The notes beneath the pieces are model-generated. The model saw nothing but the letters and a program-made list of their open reading frames with translations, was not told the origin of the DNA and made no database searches. Positions 28,895-39,359 of a DNA stretch of 64,000 bases are shown in pieces. The stretch's first letter is position 1, and each line of letters starts with the position of its first letter. The position numbers were made by a program, and so were the translations under genes. The stretch is from Ectobius pallidus. Taxonomy: Eukaryota > Arthropoda > Insecta > Blattodea > Ectobiidae. The stretch lies in contig CAXKWD010000001.1 of the NCBI GenBank assembly GCA_964059195.1, forward strand, positions 212,854,484 to 212,918,483, written 5' to 3'.

Positions 28895-29884
28895 GTTGTG
28901 ACAGTAAAGGCTATCGGGCTATGCAGTGTACAGGCGTATTTTTAATATGCTCGTGAAGTTATTTGCTAACTCGCCACCTGTGTGGAGATGGGAATCAGGA
29001 ATATGTAATAAGCCGATGACTGGCATCTCATGCGCTACATGCACGTGGTACAGCCGGCTCAGCATCCAGACTGTCAGGATTGCAAGAGATGCAAGAGGTA
29101 GCCAAGTGCAAACAGGCTTCAAGACTCGGTAGAAATTATATTGACATCTTCCGCTCTGTTTTGTGTTTTCCATGATACATTAAACACATTAGTTATTTTC
29201 TCCGTAATATCTTCTTTTGTTTAATTGTTTATATTTATTTTGAAATACAGTACGTAGACTTTAATGAAAGCGAGTCAAGAAAATCCGACTTACAATGATT
29301 TCACTTTGCATTGAGTTTTGACATTTTCTAAATTTATGTATTGTTTATTCTATCTATTTATTCATTTCCTTATTCATACAGAATATAAAATGTTATACAA
29401 ATATGAGTAAGGCCCCTAAAATTTAATCTTCCGATTCAAATCTACTGAAGAAACATTCATTTTTTTTGTAATACTAAAACGATGGCATTTCATTGAATGT
29501 ACGTAATAATATAAAAAATAAGCCTGCATAGACTTTATTGTAATTATGAAGAAATTAGTATATTATATGTTTATATTGTTATTATTGTTAAATGGTAAGA
29601 TATTGTTATAATATGCCTGTGATAGAGACAAGTGCCCATAAAGGTTTAGGTCAGTCTAATCTTAAACTGCACCAAAATTATATAAACTGAAGTTGTAATA
29701 CCAACTACTTGTATTTCCTTTCCTTTTTTTAAATTTATTTATGTTTAATTTTTTAATGTCTTGAATCAATGTTAAATATTTCAAATGGATTTCCCCACAT
29801 CTGAAAAAGTTACAGTGTTCACAAATTCGAGCAAGATTCAAATGCATCTCTACATAACTTCCCTTATTTTTTTTAATTCTTTAT
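28895..29884. other. no recognised gene; GC-richer block at 28935-29165
   Basis: A block of about 230 bp with balanced composition carries open frames on both strands (28926-29132 plus, 28919-29173 minus). The minus frame reads LPLASLAILTVWMLSRLYHVHVAHEMPVIG-like hydrophobic sequence. I recognise neither. It may be an ancient coding fragment of a transposon. The rest is AT-rich. Confidence 0.35.
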
Positions 29885-29889
29885 TTTAA

Positions 29890-29995
29890 TCCACTTTATT
29901 TATACTCCTTTGAGCATCGACGTCATATCAGGAGCTCACGTTCTGTATGTTTGGCCTACCAGTAGTCCATGCAACTATTGACGTGCAACTGTTTT
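29890..29995 (+). repeat. dispersed repeat V, copy 2
   Basis: TTTATACTCCTTTGAGC ... CATATCAGGAGCTC ... CCATGCAACTATTGACG aligns with 23965-24065. Confidence 0.6.
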
Positions 29996-30729
29996 CTATT
30001 GTTGATGTATTTATGACATCTGTTAAATTTCAACTGATATTAATTTTAATGAATATGATACAGGATGAAATAGCGAGGATGATTCATGATAAGTAAGTGT
30101 CCAATTCGACATTTCTTTACGATCGGGGCAACCATGAAATAACTTAAGTCAAATTGGCCAATACAAGCACGTGATTTGAATCCCGGGCCTCCCTCCCTTT
30201 AAACGCTGATAAACGCTCAGGACAGGGAAGTTAGAAGAAGAAACTAAACGATAATACTGAAGATCAGAATAAAGTCACGCTATGTATAAACTGTCAGGGT
30301 CTGCATGATGCCAACTGTGAGCCGATCTCAATCGGAAATGTTAAATACCAGGGATGTCTCGGACATGCATCATGGAGTAGAACCCCAGCCCGGTACGAGA
30401 CATCTGCTAGTTGTGTATCATTAACGTTATAGGAAGCTGAGTCACAAGCTGTGGAAATTGTGTATACAGATAAAATCCAGAACTTCCCCTAAACTCTTTC
30501 GAAATCGCAAACATCTGTCATAAGAGCCTTTGTTCTCTTGAGAGTTAAGTATATAGGTCTACTGCTTTTATTGTAGGCTTCGATGTCAATCTTCATCACT
30601 GCTTAAAATAATTACATTGTACTTGTACTTCAGAATTTATAGGCCTTCCACAGTAGAAGACAAATCAGACAATCAACACAGAGAAGCTGAGCAGAGGCGT
30701 ATTATTTTATGAGCCTATATAGGCCTATG
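29996..30729. other. no recognised gene
   Basis: A GC-richer stretch at about 30175-30420 includes inverted GATGTCTCG / CGAGACATC (near 30352 and 30396). No tRNA or coding exon could be built from it. Confidence 0.4.
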
Positions 30730-31160
30730 TAAGAGGCTTTGTTCTGACCGACTTAACTAATGACTGAGATGGAATAAATATAGAGCCTAAGCTATAGCCT
30801 AATAAGTAGAGATTTGGAATTGTGTCAGTACCTTCGTTTTTTAATGTAGGTGCTCACTAAGAAAGGATTTTGAAACATTTTTATTTTAAATGCCAAAAAT
30901 CAAATGTTTTTGAGAATACTTAATCCCTTTTTACACAGCATTATGAAACCAAATCACAGTTCCCATGACAACAGTGTATTGTTGGTTGTGGTCTCAGGTA
31001 GGTTTGGAAATAAATGGTACGAGACTTCGACAAATTAGAGAAGCTATCGATATAATTCATTGCTGTAAATAAATATTGAGGAGGAAATCCACGAAAATAG
31101 TCCACAATGTGATGCATTACAAATTACAAAACCTGGGCGACGCCGGGCCTTTTAAGCTAT
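30730..31160 (+). mobile_element. Helitron-like repeat H, copy 2
   Basis: Aligns with 2480-3303 from GTAGAGATTTGGAATT through GGTGCTCACTAAGAAAGG and TTTTGAGAATACTTA to the closing GGCGACGCCGGGCCTTTTAAGCTA. The last base differs from the CTAG of copy 1. Confidence 0.5.
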
Positions 31161-31252
31161 TATTATATACGCATAGGCTAAATACCACCTAAATTTCACC
31201 CAAGTCACCTGTTTCGTGGTAGTAAAACTTTTCCTAATTGTAGTTTGGGTTA

Positions 31253-31680
31253 TAAGTAGATGTGAGACATGGTCGCTTACTCTTCGGAATGAACATAATC
31301 TGAGAGTGTTCGAAAACAGGGGGCTTAGGAAAATATTTGGACATAAGAGAGATGAAAACGAGGACTGGAGAAAACTGCATAACGACTAGCTTCATAACCT
31401 GTACTCGTCACCGGATATAGTAAGGGTAATTAAATCACGGAGGATGAAATGGGCTGGAAATGTTGCACGCATGGGGGACGAAAGACATATATAAAATATA
31501 TTGACTGGGAGACCAGAAGAGAAAAGACCACTTGGTAGACCTAGACGTAAGTGGGAGGACAATAGTAGAATTGATAAGGGAAATAGGTTTAGCGAGGGGT
31601 GGTTGGATAGAGTTAGGTTGAACGGCGGGCTGATGTAAGCGCGGCAATGAACCTCTGGGTTCCCTGAAATAGATAATATT
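31253..31680 (+). pseudogene. LINE reverse transcriptase C-terminus and 3' tail (decayed)
   Basis: Reads CETWSLTLRNEH, RVFENRGLRKIFGHKRDE, then SPDIVRVIKSRRMKWAGNVARMGDERH and RPLGRPRRKWEDN, with premature stops near 31389 and 31492. It is the same domain as the other LINE tails here and the same subfamily as 4010-4610. The 3' tail GCGCGGCAATGAACC ... AAATAGATAAT is shared with 13674-13720. Confidence 0.8.
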
Positions 31681-31844
31681 TCTACCTTGCATCTTTTTTT
31701 TTCTCTCTTCTTACTTTGACTCTTTCCATGAAGACCAAAGAAAATAGCAAAAATTATGTTGAAAGTGCCAGTCCGCACTCCTAGTAGATAAGTTTTTAAA
31801 AGTTGAAAATTTTACCAGTACCCAGCACCCAGTATCTATATTTT

Positions 31845-32320
31845 AGAAACTATATGTTTCGTACATAAGATTAAAGAATCTTTCACAAAAAACTCAGAAT
31901 ATCATACTCATAATACCAGAATAGCTAATCATCTTCATCTAAATAAACATAGGCTCACAAAATGCTTAAATAGTATAACACATCAAGGAATAAATATTTA
32001 TAATAAGTTACCTGATGGGTTTAAAGCTCTTTCTAACAATGCTTTTAAAAATAAAGTTAAAAAAATCCTGTTATTGTATCAACCCTTTTCTGTCCATGAA
32101 TTTCTTGATATACAGATGATAGACTTATCAATTTAGTTATGCTTAGTTATGCTTTTTGAAGGAGAGATTTCCTCTTAATCCTAATATAAGTATTTAATAT
32201 CTCAGTGTTAACAAGTTGTATCATATATTGTATTAGACTTAAGTGACGAAACCATGAATTTTGTAACAAGATTCTTCTGGTGAATAAATTGAAATTAAAT
32301 GAAATGAAATGAAATGAAAA
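31845..32320 (+). pseudogene. second type of LINE C-terminus with (ATGAA)n tail
   Basis: An open stretch begins LETICFVHKIKES, passes GINIYNKLPDGFKALSNNAFKNKVKK and ends FSVHEFLDIQ (about 31848-32122). 'IYNKLP ... FKxKxKxxL ... F(Y/F)SVxEFL' is typical of the extreme C-terminus of CR1/Jockey-like LINE proteins. After a stop the 3' UTR ends in GAAATGAAATGAAATGAAA, a short-repeat tail. All polymerase motifs are missing. Confidence 0.7.
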
Positions 32321-32796
32321 GTATTAAAATATTGGAAGCAGCTGCTAAGGGGCGAGAAAAGCCTGACCTCTAAGTAAATGTGCTTGGACACTTTGCTATA
32401 TTTACTCTTTAGTTCTACACCCATTCTTACCTCCACTGCATTTACCTTCTGTTCTTTCCACAGTTTTAAGGCGTGTCTAAATTGTATTTTATAATTAATG
32501 TCCAAAAAGCAGAGTTGTCTCATATGGCAGGGCGCGTCTTCCGAGGTCGCCTAGTTCGAGTTCACAATTTCCATGCGAGATTAGATGTCTTAGATATGCA
32601 GCCTGCTTCCTAATATTTCGTAACTAACTCTCTCCATAATTGAAATTTCGAGGTCAATGTTAGAGATGATTGTATCTTAGGAGATATAATCTGTAAAAAC
32701 ATTAGGAATACAGCGCCTGTATTGGTTCTCATTTGTTACTGTGATCAGTAGTTCTGTAATCATTTATGTGAGTGGTGCAAATGCACCACTTATCGA
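32321..32796. other. no recognised feature
   Basis: AT-rich; nothing supported. Confidence 0.4.
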
Positions 32797-33000
32797 GGGA
32801 GGTGGCCGAGATGGTAGCGTCTGAGACTCGCATTCGGGAAGTGCCGGATTCAAACCCCGTAGCCGGACAATTTAGCGTAGGTTTTTTTTATTGATTTCTC
32901 CAGTCATGAAGGATTGGATACTTACATACCATGACCCATCATGTCTATTTTATCCTGCAGGATATTAATTAAAATTAATATGAGTTGAAATCAACAGACC
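32797..33000 (+). mobile_element. tRNA-derived SINE, copy 1
   Basis: The head GTGGCCGAGATGGTAGCG carries an A-box-like sequence and GGATTCAAACCCCG a B-box-like one, as in serine/leucine-type tRNAs. The body TTTCTCCAGTCATGAAGGATTGGATACTTACATACCATGA and the end TTAATATGAGTTGAA are shared with 63466-63620. A head-only scrap is at 39133-39152. Confidence 0.75.
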
Positions 33001-33390
33001 AGGGTGTCCGGTCGGGAAAATCCGGGAAAAGGCCGGGAATTTCGTATGATCGGGAAAATCCGGGAAAAGTTAATGAATTTATTAAAATTTCGGGGAAAAT
33101 TCGAAAAATTGCAAAGTGGGATCAAAAAGATTTCTAGACAATAATATGAAAGTATATTTAATTTATTTTATTGTTCCTAATTTTTGTATCTGTTATAGCC
33201 TAAGTAATTATTGTTTTGCAATTATTTTTGTTACTAAAAGTTTTTCTTATTTAAAGTATGTATAATCCTATAATTTTTCTTACACAGTTATTAGAAAGTG
33301 CTTCATATTTTGGTCGGGAATTTCTGAAATGATCAATGAAAATCAGGGAATAAGCCGGGAATTTCTTCACCATTACTTGGTGGACACCCT
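33001..33390. mobile_element. hAT-like element, CGGGAAAA-reiterated family
   Basis: Ends AGGGTGTCC ... GGACACCCT, preceded by C at position 33000 (CAGGGTGTCC is hAT-like). TCGGGAAAATCCGGGAAAA-type blocks recur near the left end and as CGGGAATTTC near the right. Flanks AACAGACC / CACAGACG match at 6 of 8 positions. 390 bp, non-coding. Confidence 0.65.
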
Positions 33391-33844
33391 CACAGACGCC
33401 ATAAACACGTCAATAATACAAAACAGATCCATATCAATAATTGCATCAAATACAATTCATTTCTTATGACAACAATATTGTTTGCTTTGTTCACATAAGA
33501 TTTTCGAAGTTGCAATACACTGTACTTTGACAAACATAATATTAGACATGCTAGTGATAGGAATTCTTTCACTTATTCCTTCACATAAGCTTATCAAACT
33601 TTCTCAAGAAACCGTGGTCTAAAACTCAATGTAGTTTCTGCAATAGGGCCTATTAACTCCATATGGAACTTTTTTAAAATCAGTTTACCTGATTTTATTT
33701 AATTATTTAACCTGTCCTACTAATTTTAATCTGTTGTATATGAGTCTACATTTTTCACGTATTTTATTATTAGTCCGTAAGTTAAGGGAAACTTCACTTT
33801 TGTAAAGGAATTCATGTTAAAAGAGGTGAAAGATTAGCAAGGAT
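33391..33844. other. no recognised feature
   Basis: AT-rich; nothing supported. Confidence 0.4.
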
Positions 33845-34420
33845 TCCCTAGTTGTTATACAGGATTTTACTGAATAACACCTAAATATTTTACCTGTGTG
33901 TTGAGGGGACATAGACAAGCAACTTTTATTAGGAGACTTTTGCTCTACGAATTCAAACTTTCCTGTTACAGCATAAAATTTCCCAGGGCATAGCCGCCAC
34001 TGACTTCTAACATTTGAAAAAATGCAAAACAAAGGAACTTCATTGTTAACACTGTAGTAAGTAGTTATGAATAAAAAAAAGACTAATGCAGTGGCGACCA
34101 GTCATGGGATTAGTCTGTAAATTTTGCAGATTATGAAAACTCTAAATTACGATATAGCTGTTGATGAATGATTAAGAGTCAGGCTTATATTGATCGCTAA
34201 GAAGACATGAAGTCAATTTAATGGAAATTTTTACCCTATTTCGCTTAAGTATTGACTTATGAGCACCAATTTGTAATGACTTTAATGCCCTGAAGCATAT
34301 ACATTTTACGTCATAGAGCAAAAATCTCTTAATAAAAGTTGCTTGTCTATGTCCCCTCTATACACCGGTAAGATATTTCGGTGTTATTCATTAACACTGT
34401 GTATAAGTCGTGACAAGTAG
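33845..34420. mobile_element. foldback element G, copy 1 (about 70-bp arms)
   Basis: 33880-33951 is the inverse of 34316-34387 (AGAGCAAAAATCTC ... TAATAAAAGTTGCTTGTCTATGTCCCCT ... GGTAAAATATT). The interior matches 51240-51600 inverted. The arm contains the empty site for the hAT-like insertion of the second copy (CTTGTCTA at 34342-34349). Confidence 0.75.
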
Positions 34421-35013
34421 TACCTACAGGTTTCTTAAACAGGACCTATGAGAAAATGATAAACAAGCCTAGTTTTCTTGAAATGTTTTAGGTTTATTTG
34501 TGGACCACCTATGGCTGTTAGAAACTGGAATTAACGTCACTGGTGCTGCTTCTGTTTTTAAACTTTCATTTCGCCAGATAACAATAAAACGCGGAGCTAA
34601 GTGCATGGTAGGAAGCCCCAGTGTTGGACGTCATAAAGAAGGTGACAGGGAGGAAGGAAGATAGGAAAATCATGACTTGCGAGTTAACCCGTGACCTCTG
34701 AGGCGTGAGGATTCCTGTGGGGGGGGGGGGGGGGGGGCGAGGTGTCATGTGTTAGCAACACAACTCACGTGAAATGTATAATGTACTGCCCTGCGAGAAA
34801 GTTCACCACAACACCAGCTCAGTGCTTCTCTAGCCCTTAAATTCGTAATGTATCCCGTGGGATGTAAACAGACCTTGGATTTTAAGGCAAATGCCAATTT
34901 TGTTCCTTATGAAATAACATGAAATTTTTAAAAATATGTTGACATTTCATTATATATCACTTATATTTACAGAGTTTTATAGTGCCCTAAAATGCCTATT
35001 TGGACCTTTGGAT
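34421..35013. other. no gene; 19-base G run at 34719-34737
   Basis: The poly(G) tract could form a G-quadruplex. The minus-strand frame with a proline run is its shadow. Confidence 0.6.
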
Positions 35014-35324
35014 CCTATTTTTACTATTTTAGGCCCTAACATGCCTATTTCGTACATTTAAAATAAAATTCAACTTCTGTAATTTTTACAATCATTTAAT
35101 GGATATCCCTGAATGAAGGGCCTATTTTTACTATTTAGGACCTAAAATGCCTATTTTGTACATTTGAAATAAAATTCAACTTCTGTAATTTTTACAATGG
35201 ACATCCCTGAATGAAGGGCCTATTTTTACTATTTAGGGCCTAAAATGCCTATTTTGTACATTTAAAATAAAATTCAACTTCTGTAATTTTTACAATCATT
35301 TAATGGACATCCCTGAATGAAGGG
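35014..35324. repeat. three-copy tandem repeat, 98-107 bp units
   Basis: Units start CCTATTTTTACTATTTAGG and end CATCCCTGAATGAAGGG (35014-35120, 35121-35218, 35219-35324). The middle unit lacks CATTTAAT. Each contains CCTAAAATGCCTATTTTG, resembling the reiterated motifs of the hAT-like families. Confidence 0.9.
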
Positions 35325-35617
35325 CAGAACAGCAGAGGGTGGGTTTTTTCACAGAAAAATATAAAATAACTTGGACGACGAAATCAGAGAGCGAAGCGTT
35401 CGAAGACTTCGCATCACACGTAATAGGTGTCAAAAGCAACAGGAAATAGACGAAGTTTATGAAAACCGGAAATGAGACCAACCGATAGTTAGAAGCGCTC
35501 AGGCTCCTGGGGGAAAACCGATCACAAAATGGGTATTTCCTGCAGGTTGATTGATTTTGGTTCCCTGCAATTAATTTTAGCATATTGCTCTAGTTCCTAG
35601 CAATATAGTTCTTGATA

Positions 35618-35925
35618 ATATTAGAGGAGAAAATTCCTGTGACACTGGGATCTGAAGCCAGGACCTTGGCTGTCCGTGTCAACTTGAACTAAGCCAGAGT
35701 TCACTTCATAGCGTCAGATGGAACCTCTCTCCTATGACTGATTGCCATTAATGGTCTACCTCACTGACAGACAAGTTATGTCATATGCAGTACTGTGATG
35801 CACACTAATTAGTGAGTTTTGTGACCGGGCTTCCACTGTTATTGTGCAGTAACATTCAAGATAGATCCTGGGTTCAAATCCCAATGTCAGAGGAATTTTT
35901 CTCCTATAATATTATCATATAATGT
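35618..35925. mobile_element. foldback SINE-like element 2 with B-box-like ends
   Basis: Left GGAGAAAATTCCTGTGACACTGGGATC and right GGGTTCAAATCCCAATGTCAGAGGAATTTTTCTCC are inverted counterparts over about 45 bp. GGTTCAAATCC on the right is a perfect B-box-type sequence. 308 bp; the centre is not palindromic. Confidence 0.6.
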
Positions 35926-36052
35926 CCAATAGAGACAATAATCTGTGGTTCATGGATGCATATGCATATATCTATCTTGAATGTAGTTTTTGTTTGACTG
36001 TTGTTTGTTACATCCGTTGAAGTTTACAGTCAATTAAAACACTTCCAAAATA

Positions 36053-36605
36053 CGAGGCTCATTTCAAAAGTTCTGCACAGTGTAAGATAGAATGGAAGAA
36101 AATAATTTATTTTGCAAAATACCTTTACAGGCCTTCAATATAATCTTCATTCTTGCTTATGATAGCTTTCCAAAGTTTTGGCAATTTTTTAATTCTGGAT
36201 AGGGCACCTTCGTTGTTGAGCTGTCTGATTACTCAGGTCACCTCACTGGAAGCTTCATCAATTGTAACAAAACGTTTTCCATGTCTATGGATGGGAAAGA
36301 CTTCCCCACCCATCATACACTCCTGATTTGAGCCCACCAGACTTGATTTGTTTCCCAAATCGATGGAACCACTCCGTGGAAAACGTTTTGTTACAATTGA
36401 TGAAGCTTCCAGTGAGGTGACCTGAGTAATCAGACAGCTCAACAATGAAGGTGCCCTATCCAGAATAAAAAAATTGCCAAAACGTTGGAAAGCTGTCATA
36501 AGCAAGAATGAAGATTATATTGAAGGCCTGTAAAGGTATTTTGTAAAATAAATGATTTTCTTTAATTTTATCTTATAGTGTGCAGGACTTTTGAAATGAC
36601 CCTCG
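36053..36605. pseudogene. mariner transposon relic rearranged into a palindrome
   Basis: Bounded by TA (36051-36052, 36606-36607). The ends CGAGGCTCATTTCAAAAGT and ACTTTTGAAATGACCCTCG are mariner-like. The plus strand of the right half encodes the transposase C-terminus: PDLSPPD, GKRFVTIDEASSEVT, a TGA stop, then VIRQLNNEGALSRIKK, RWKAVISKNEDYIEGL and stop. The left half is the inverted copy of the same 3' end and reads HGKRFVTIDEASSEVT-stop on the minus strand. The catalytic D,D(34)D domain and the true 5' end are lost. Both arms share the same nonsense codon, so the mutation preceded the inverted duplication, or conversion has homogenised the arms. Confidence 0.85.
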
Positions 36606-36895
36606 TATTTAGTTTTTGGCGCAAATTAATTGATACCATGCAAAAAATGCAAACGAGTAGCCTATTCAGTCCTTTAAAAGAAATAGCGGAGATAATATTG
36701 TTTAGTTTTTTTTAAAATTTACTTATGTATTTATTTAACATTTCACTTTTGAAAGGGTTATATGCTGTAATATTATATAATTATGTTAAAAACAGAATAA
36801 GCTAGGGGTTAGTTCTTCATTTATTTCCAAAATACTGTAACATTATATTGCAATAATGGCGACTAAAAGTCTTGGTTTGGCTACTGCCTTCACGG

Positions 36896-37568
36896 CCCTC
36901 TTTCATAGAACTTTTACACTAATATTATTAGCAAATACATAATAATATTAGTTATTATTATTAGTCTTCTGTTTTCATAAGAATATTTTCTAATAATATT
37001 AGTTATGAGTTCATGGTTCTAAATTATTAGTAAATATTGCTAATTATCATTAGTAAAGTGTTTCATAGACAGCAGAACTAATAAAATTTACTCATAATAT
37101 TAGTTGTTCCTGTGTAAGTGTTTTTGGACCAATAATTTATTCTCAAACCCATGTAAATCAGATTTCGTGATTCGTTTTCCACATAAGTTTATGTAATTAT
37201 CAATTTAGAAAAAGCTTACATACGCTATCAAAGAAATTTTTGTCATAACAAGACTTGAGGTTAAATTTTAGTACATAAGCCTTTAGTACATACCTTGAAT
37301 AAGGGCCTGGCAGATTTATTAATTTGTTAGAGCTAGTTATTATTTGTTACATTTATGAAGATATATGTAGGGCGTGCTGCTTTGAAATAGTATTCATAAA
37401 AAGACTTTGGAGGGAAAAACACAAACAACAATCCAGACATAACCTCCAAATCAATCAGCTGACTACTGAACTAATAATATTAGTGAAGAGATTTTATGAG
37501 TAGTGTTCATATCTCTATGAGTTCTAATATTATTAACTAATATTATTAGCAAGTTCTATGAAACAGGG
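36896..37568. mobile_element. TIR element with reiterated CTAATAATATTAG palindrome
   Basis: Ends GCCCTCTTTCATAGAACTT and inverse AAGTTCTATGAAACAGGGC define a 673-bp element. The near-perfect palindrome (A)CTAATAATATTAG(T) or its variants recur at least seven times, in both subterminal regions. Class uncertain; no clear target duplication; no coding. Confidence 0.65.
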
Positions 37569-38220
37569 CGCAGACTTGAAATTTCTTGCCCTGCAGATCT
37601 GCTCAACAATACTCCTAAAAGGATCTTAAATATTTCACTGGTGTTTCAAAACCCTTTCATCAGAAATTCTTACATCACGGTGAATGTTCTAAGAGATTAA
37701 TTAGAAATAGTCGGTGAATTACTCACTATCACAATTACTCAGATTAGTGATTAAAAACTCGTTAAAATAGCCGTGATCTAATCTTAGAAATACCTTGGTA
37801 TAGCCGCTTGCTATCGGTCTGTCTGCGCAATTACTTAATGACCTTTAAATGGCTTGCATTTTTTCCAGGTTAGATGAAAAATTGCACAAAGACTTCAATG
37901 AAATTTGAAGCAAGGTATGTGATACTATATCACAATCTCTGCGAGGCAAAGACACTACAATGTCAGTTATTGCTCACAATTAGTGTAATTGTGTCTGTGT
38001 TGTAATCGCGAAAAAAAGTAGTATTTCCCAGAAATAATGAAAGCTGGTAATTAAATCTTGTTTAATTATGACAGCGGCTTAAGAAAAAAAAGCTGTGTAG
38101 TTCACATTGGGAATCTCATAAGCTGACTGAAGTTTTTAATAACTTTCTTGTTATCTAATTACCGAGTTACTTCCCTCTTTCTACTTCTTTCTTTATCTTA
38201 GTTTTAACACTTCCTTTTAG
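37569..38220 (+). other. no gene; possible 46-bp exon at 37869-37914
   Basis: TGCATTTTTTCCAG precedes GTTAGATGAAAAATTG ... GAAGCAAG followed by GTATGTGA. Acceptor and donor are both close to consensus, but all three frames contain a stop, so any exon would be non-coding or terminal. Otherwise AT-rich. Confidence 0.25.
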
Positions 38221-38365
38221 GATTTATTCAACGAACTGCCTTTAAGCGTCCGTAGTTTACCTACAAATAGATTTAAAAATCATATGTATTCATGGCTGAT
38301 ACAGAGAACATTTTACTCTGTACACGAATTTCTTACGGCTGACTTTATTTTATAAGAACTGTTAT
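38221..38365 (+). pseudogene. LINE C-terminal scrap
   Basis: DLFNELPLSVRSLPTNRFKNHMYSWL then FYSVHEFLTADFIL-stop matches the C-terminal pattern also seen at 31845-32122 (NKLP ... FKNK ... FSVHEFL). Only about 45 codons remain. Confidence 0.6.
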
Positions 38366-38423
38366 TACGTATATTGACGATGCCTTACCTGTATGGATAT
38401 TGGCTAATAACCATTATTAAGTG

Positions 38424-38990
38424 CCAGTATGGTACTTTATGAGATTGTGTGGGGGACGAAAAAATGTCTGTCTGTCTGTCTGTCTGTCCGTGCGTCTATA
38501 CGCACCATAACTCAAGTACGCTTTTTCGGATTTTCATGAAACTTGGTATAAACATTCGTAATGTCGATGGGAAGAACCCTATTGATATTGAACCAAATCG
38601 GTTCACCGGTACCGGAGTAATGCCCAATTTAGTGCCTATTTTAATAGATTATGGCGCCTTTCTATGAGAAAGGCGCCATCACTCAAATACGCTGTAACGG
38701 ATTTCCATGAAACTTGGTATACCAATTTATGACGTCTATGAGAAGTGCCCTATTGAATTTGAACCTAATCTGTTGACCGGTACCGGAGTAAAACCCAATT
38801 TAGTGTATATTTTAAAGACGCGGTAACTCAAATACGCTTTACCGGATTTTTATGAAACTTGGTATACACATTTACAATGTCCGTGGGAAGACGTCTATTC
38901 ATAATGGATAAAATCGGTTGATCTGTTTCGGAGTAATGCTCAATTTAGTGCCAATTTTATGGCAATATACGTATTAGAAAGAATTTATAA
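38424..38990 (+). repeat. dispersed repeat W, three tandem units
   Basis: Units start near 38506, 38677 and 38821, each with ACTCAAATACGCTTT ... GGATTTTCATGAAACTTGGTATA and ACCGGAGTAATGCCC. They are preceded by (TCTG)n (38466-38488) and AAGTGCCAGTATGGTACTTT. A perfect 29-bp hairpin ATGGCGCCTTTC ... GAAAGGCGCCAT lies at 38651-38679 between units 1 and 2. Related single copy at 27235-27480. Confidence 0.8.
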
Positions 38991-39311
38991 AAAAAATGAA
39001 AATAATTTATCTTGACAACATAGCCTATTGTTTTACTGTGATCTTATAAGGCCTTGGAAATTAAAATACAGGTAGCTATGACAAACACACTATTGATTTA
39101 CATGCGCTTATCCAACTAGACCGTTAAAATGACCCATGTGGCCGAGATGGTAGACCTTTCTTCTTCTGTAAGCCCTGCTTAATGAATAAATCTGGAGCTT
39201 AACTTGGAAATCAATTTAAAAAAAAAAAAAAACATATTCTGCATATCATAATTGCAGTCATAACTGATTAAACAAAAACATACTGGCACTTTTTTACATC
39301 AGTTTACCTGA

Positions 39312-39315
<4 letters not shown>
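38991..39315. other. no gene; SINE head scrap and A run
   Basis: GTGGCCGAGATGGTAGACC at 39137-39155 matches the head of the SINE at 32797. A 14-base A run follows at about 39217. Confidence 0.45.

Positions 39316-39358
<43 letters not shown>
39316..39358. repeat. (TTA)n microsatellite
   Basis: About 13 TTA/ATT units, followed by an ATC-rich stretch. Confidence 0.9.

Positions 39359-39359
<1 letters not shown>

Noticed and set aside
30175..30420. tRNA or small structured RNA
   Set aside because: Only a 9-bp inverted pair and a weak B-box-like stretch; no cloverleaf could be built.
34566..34748. Proline-run protein
   Set aside because: Shadow of the 19-base G run.
36233..36505. Minus-strand 90-codon frame as a gene
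   Set aside because: It is a reading through the inverted arm of the mariner relic.
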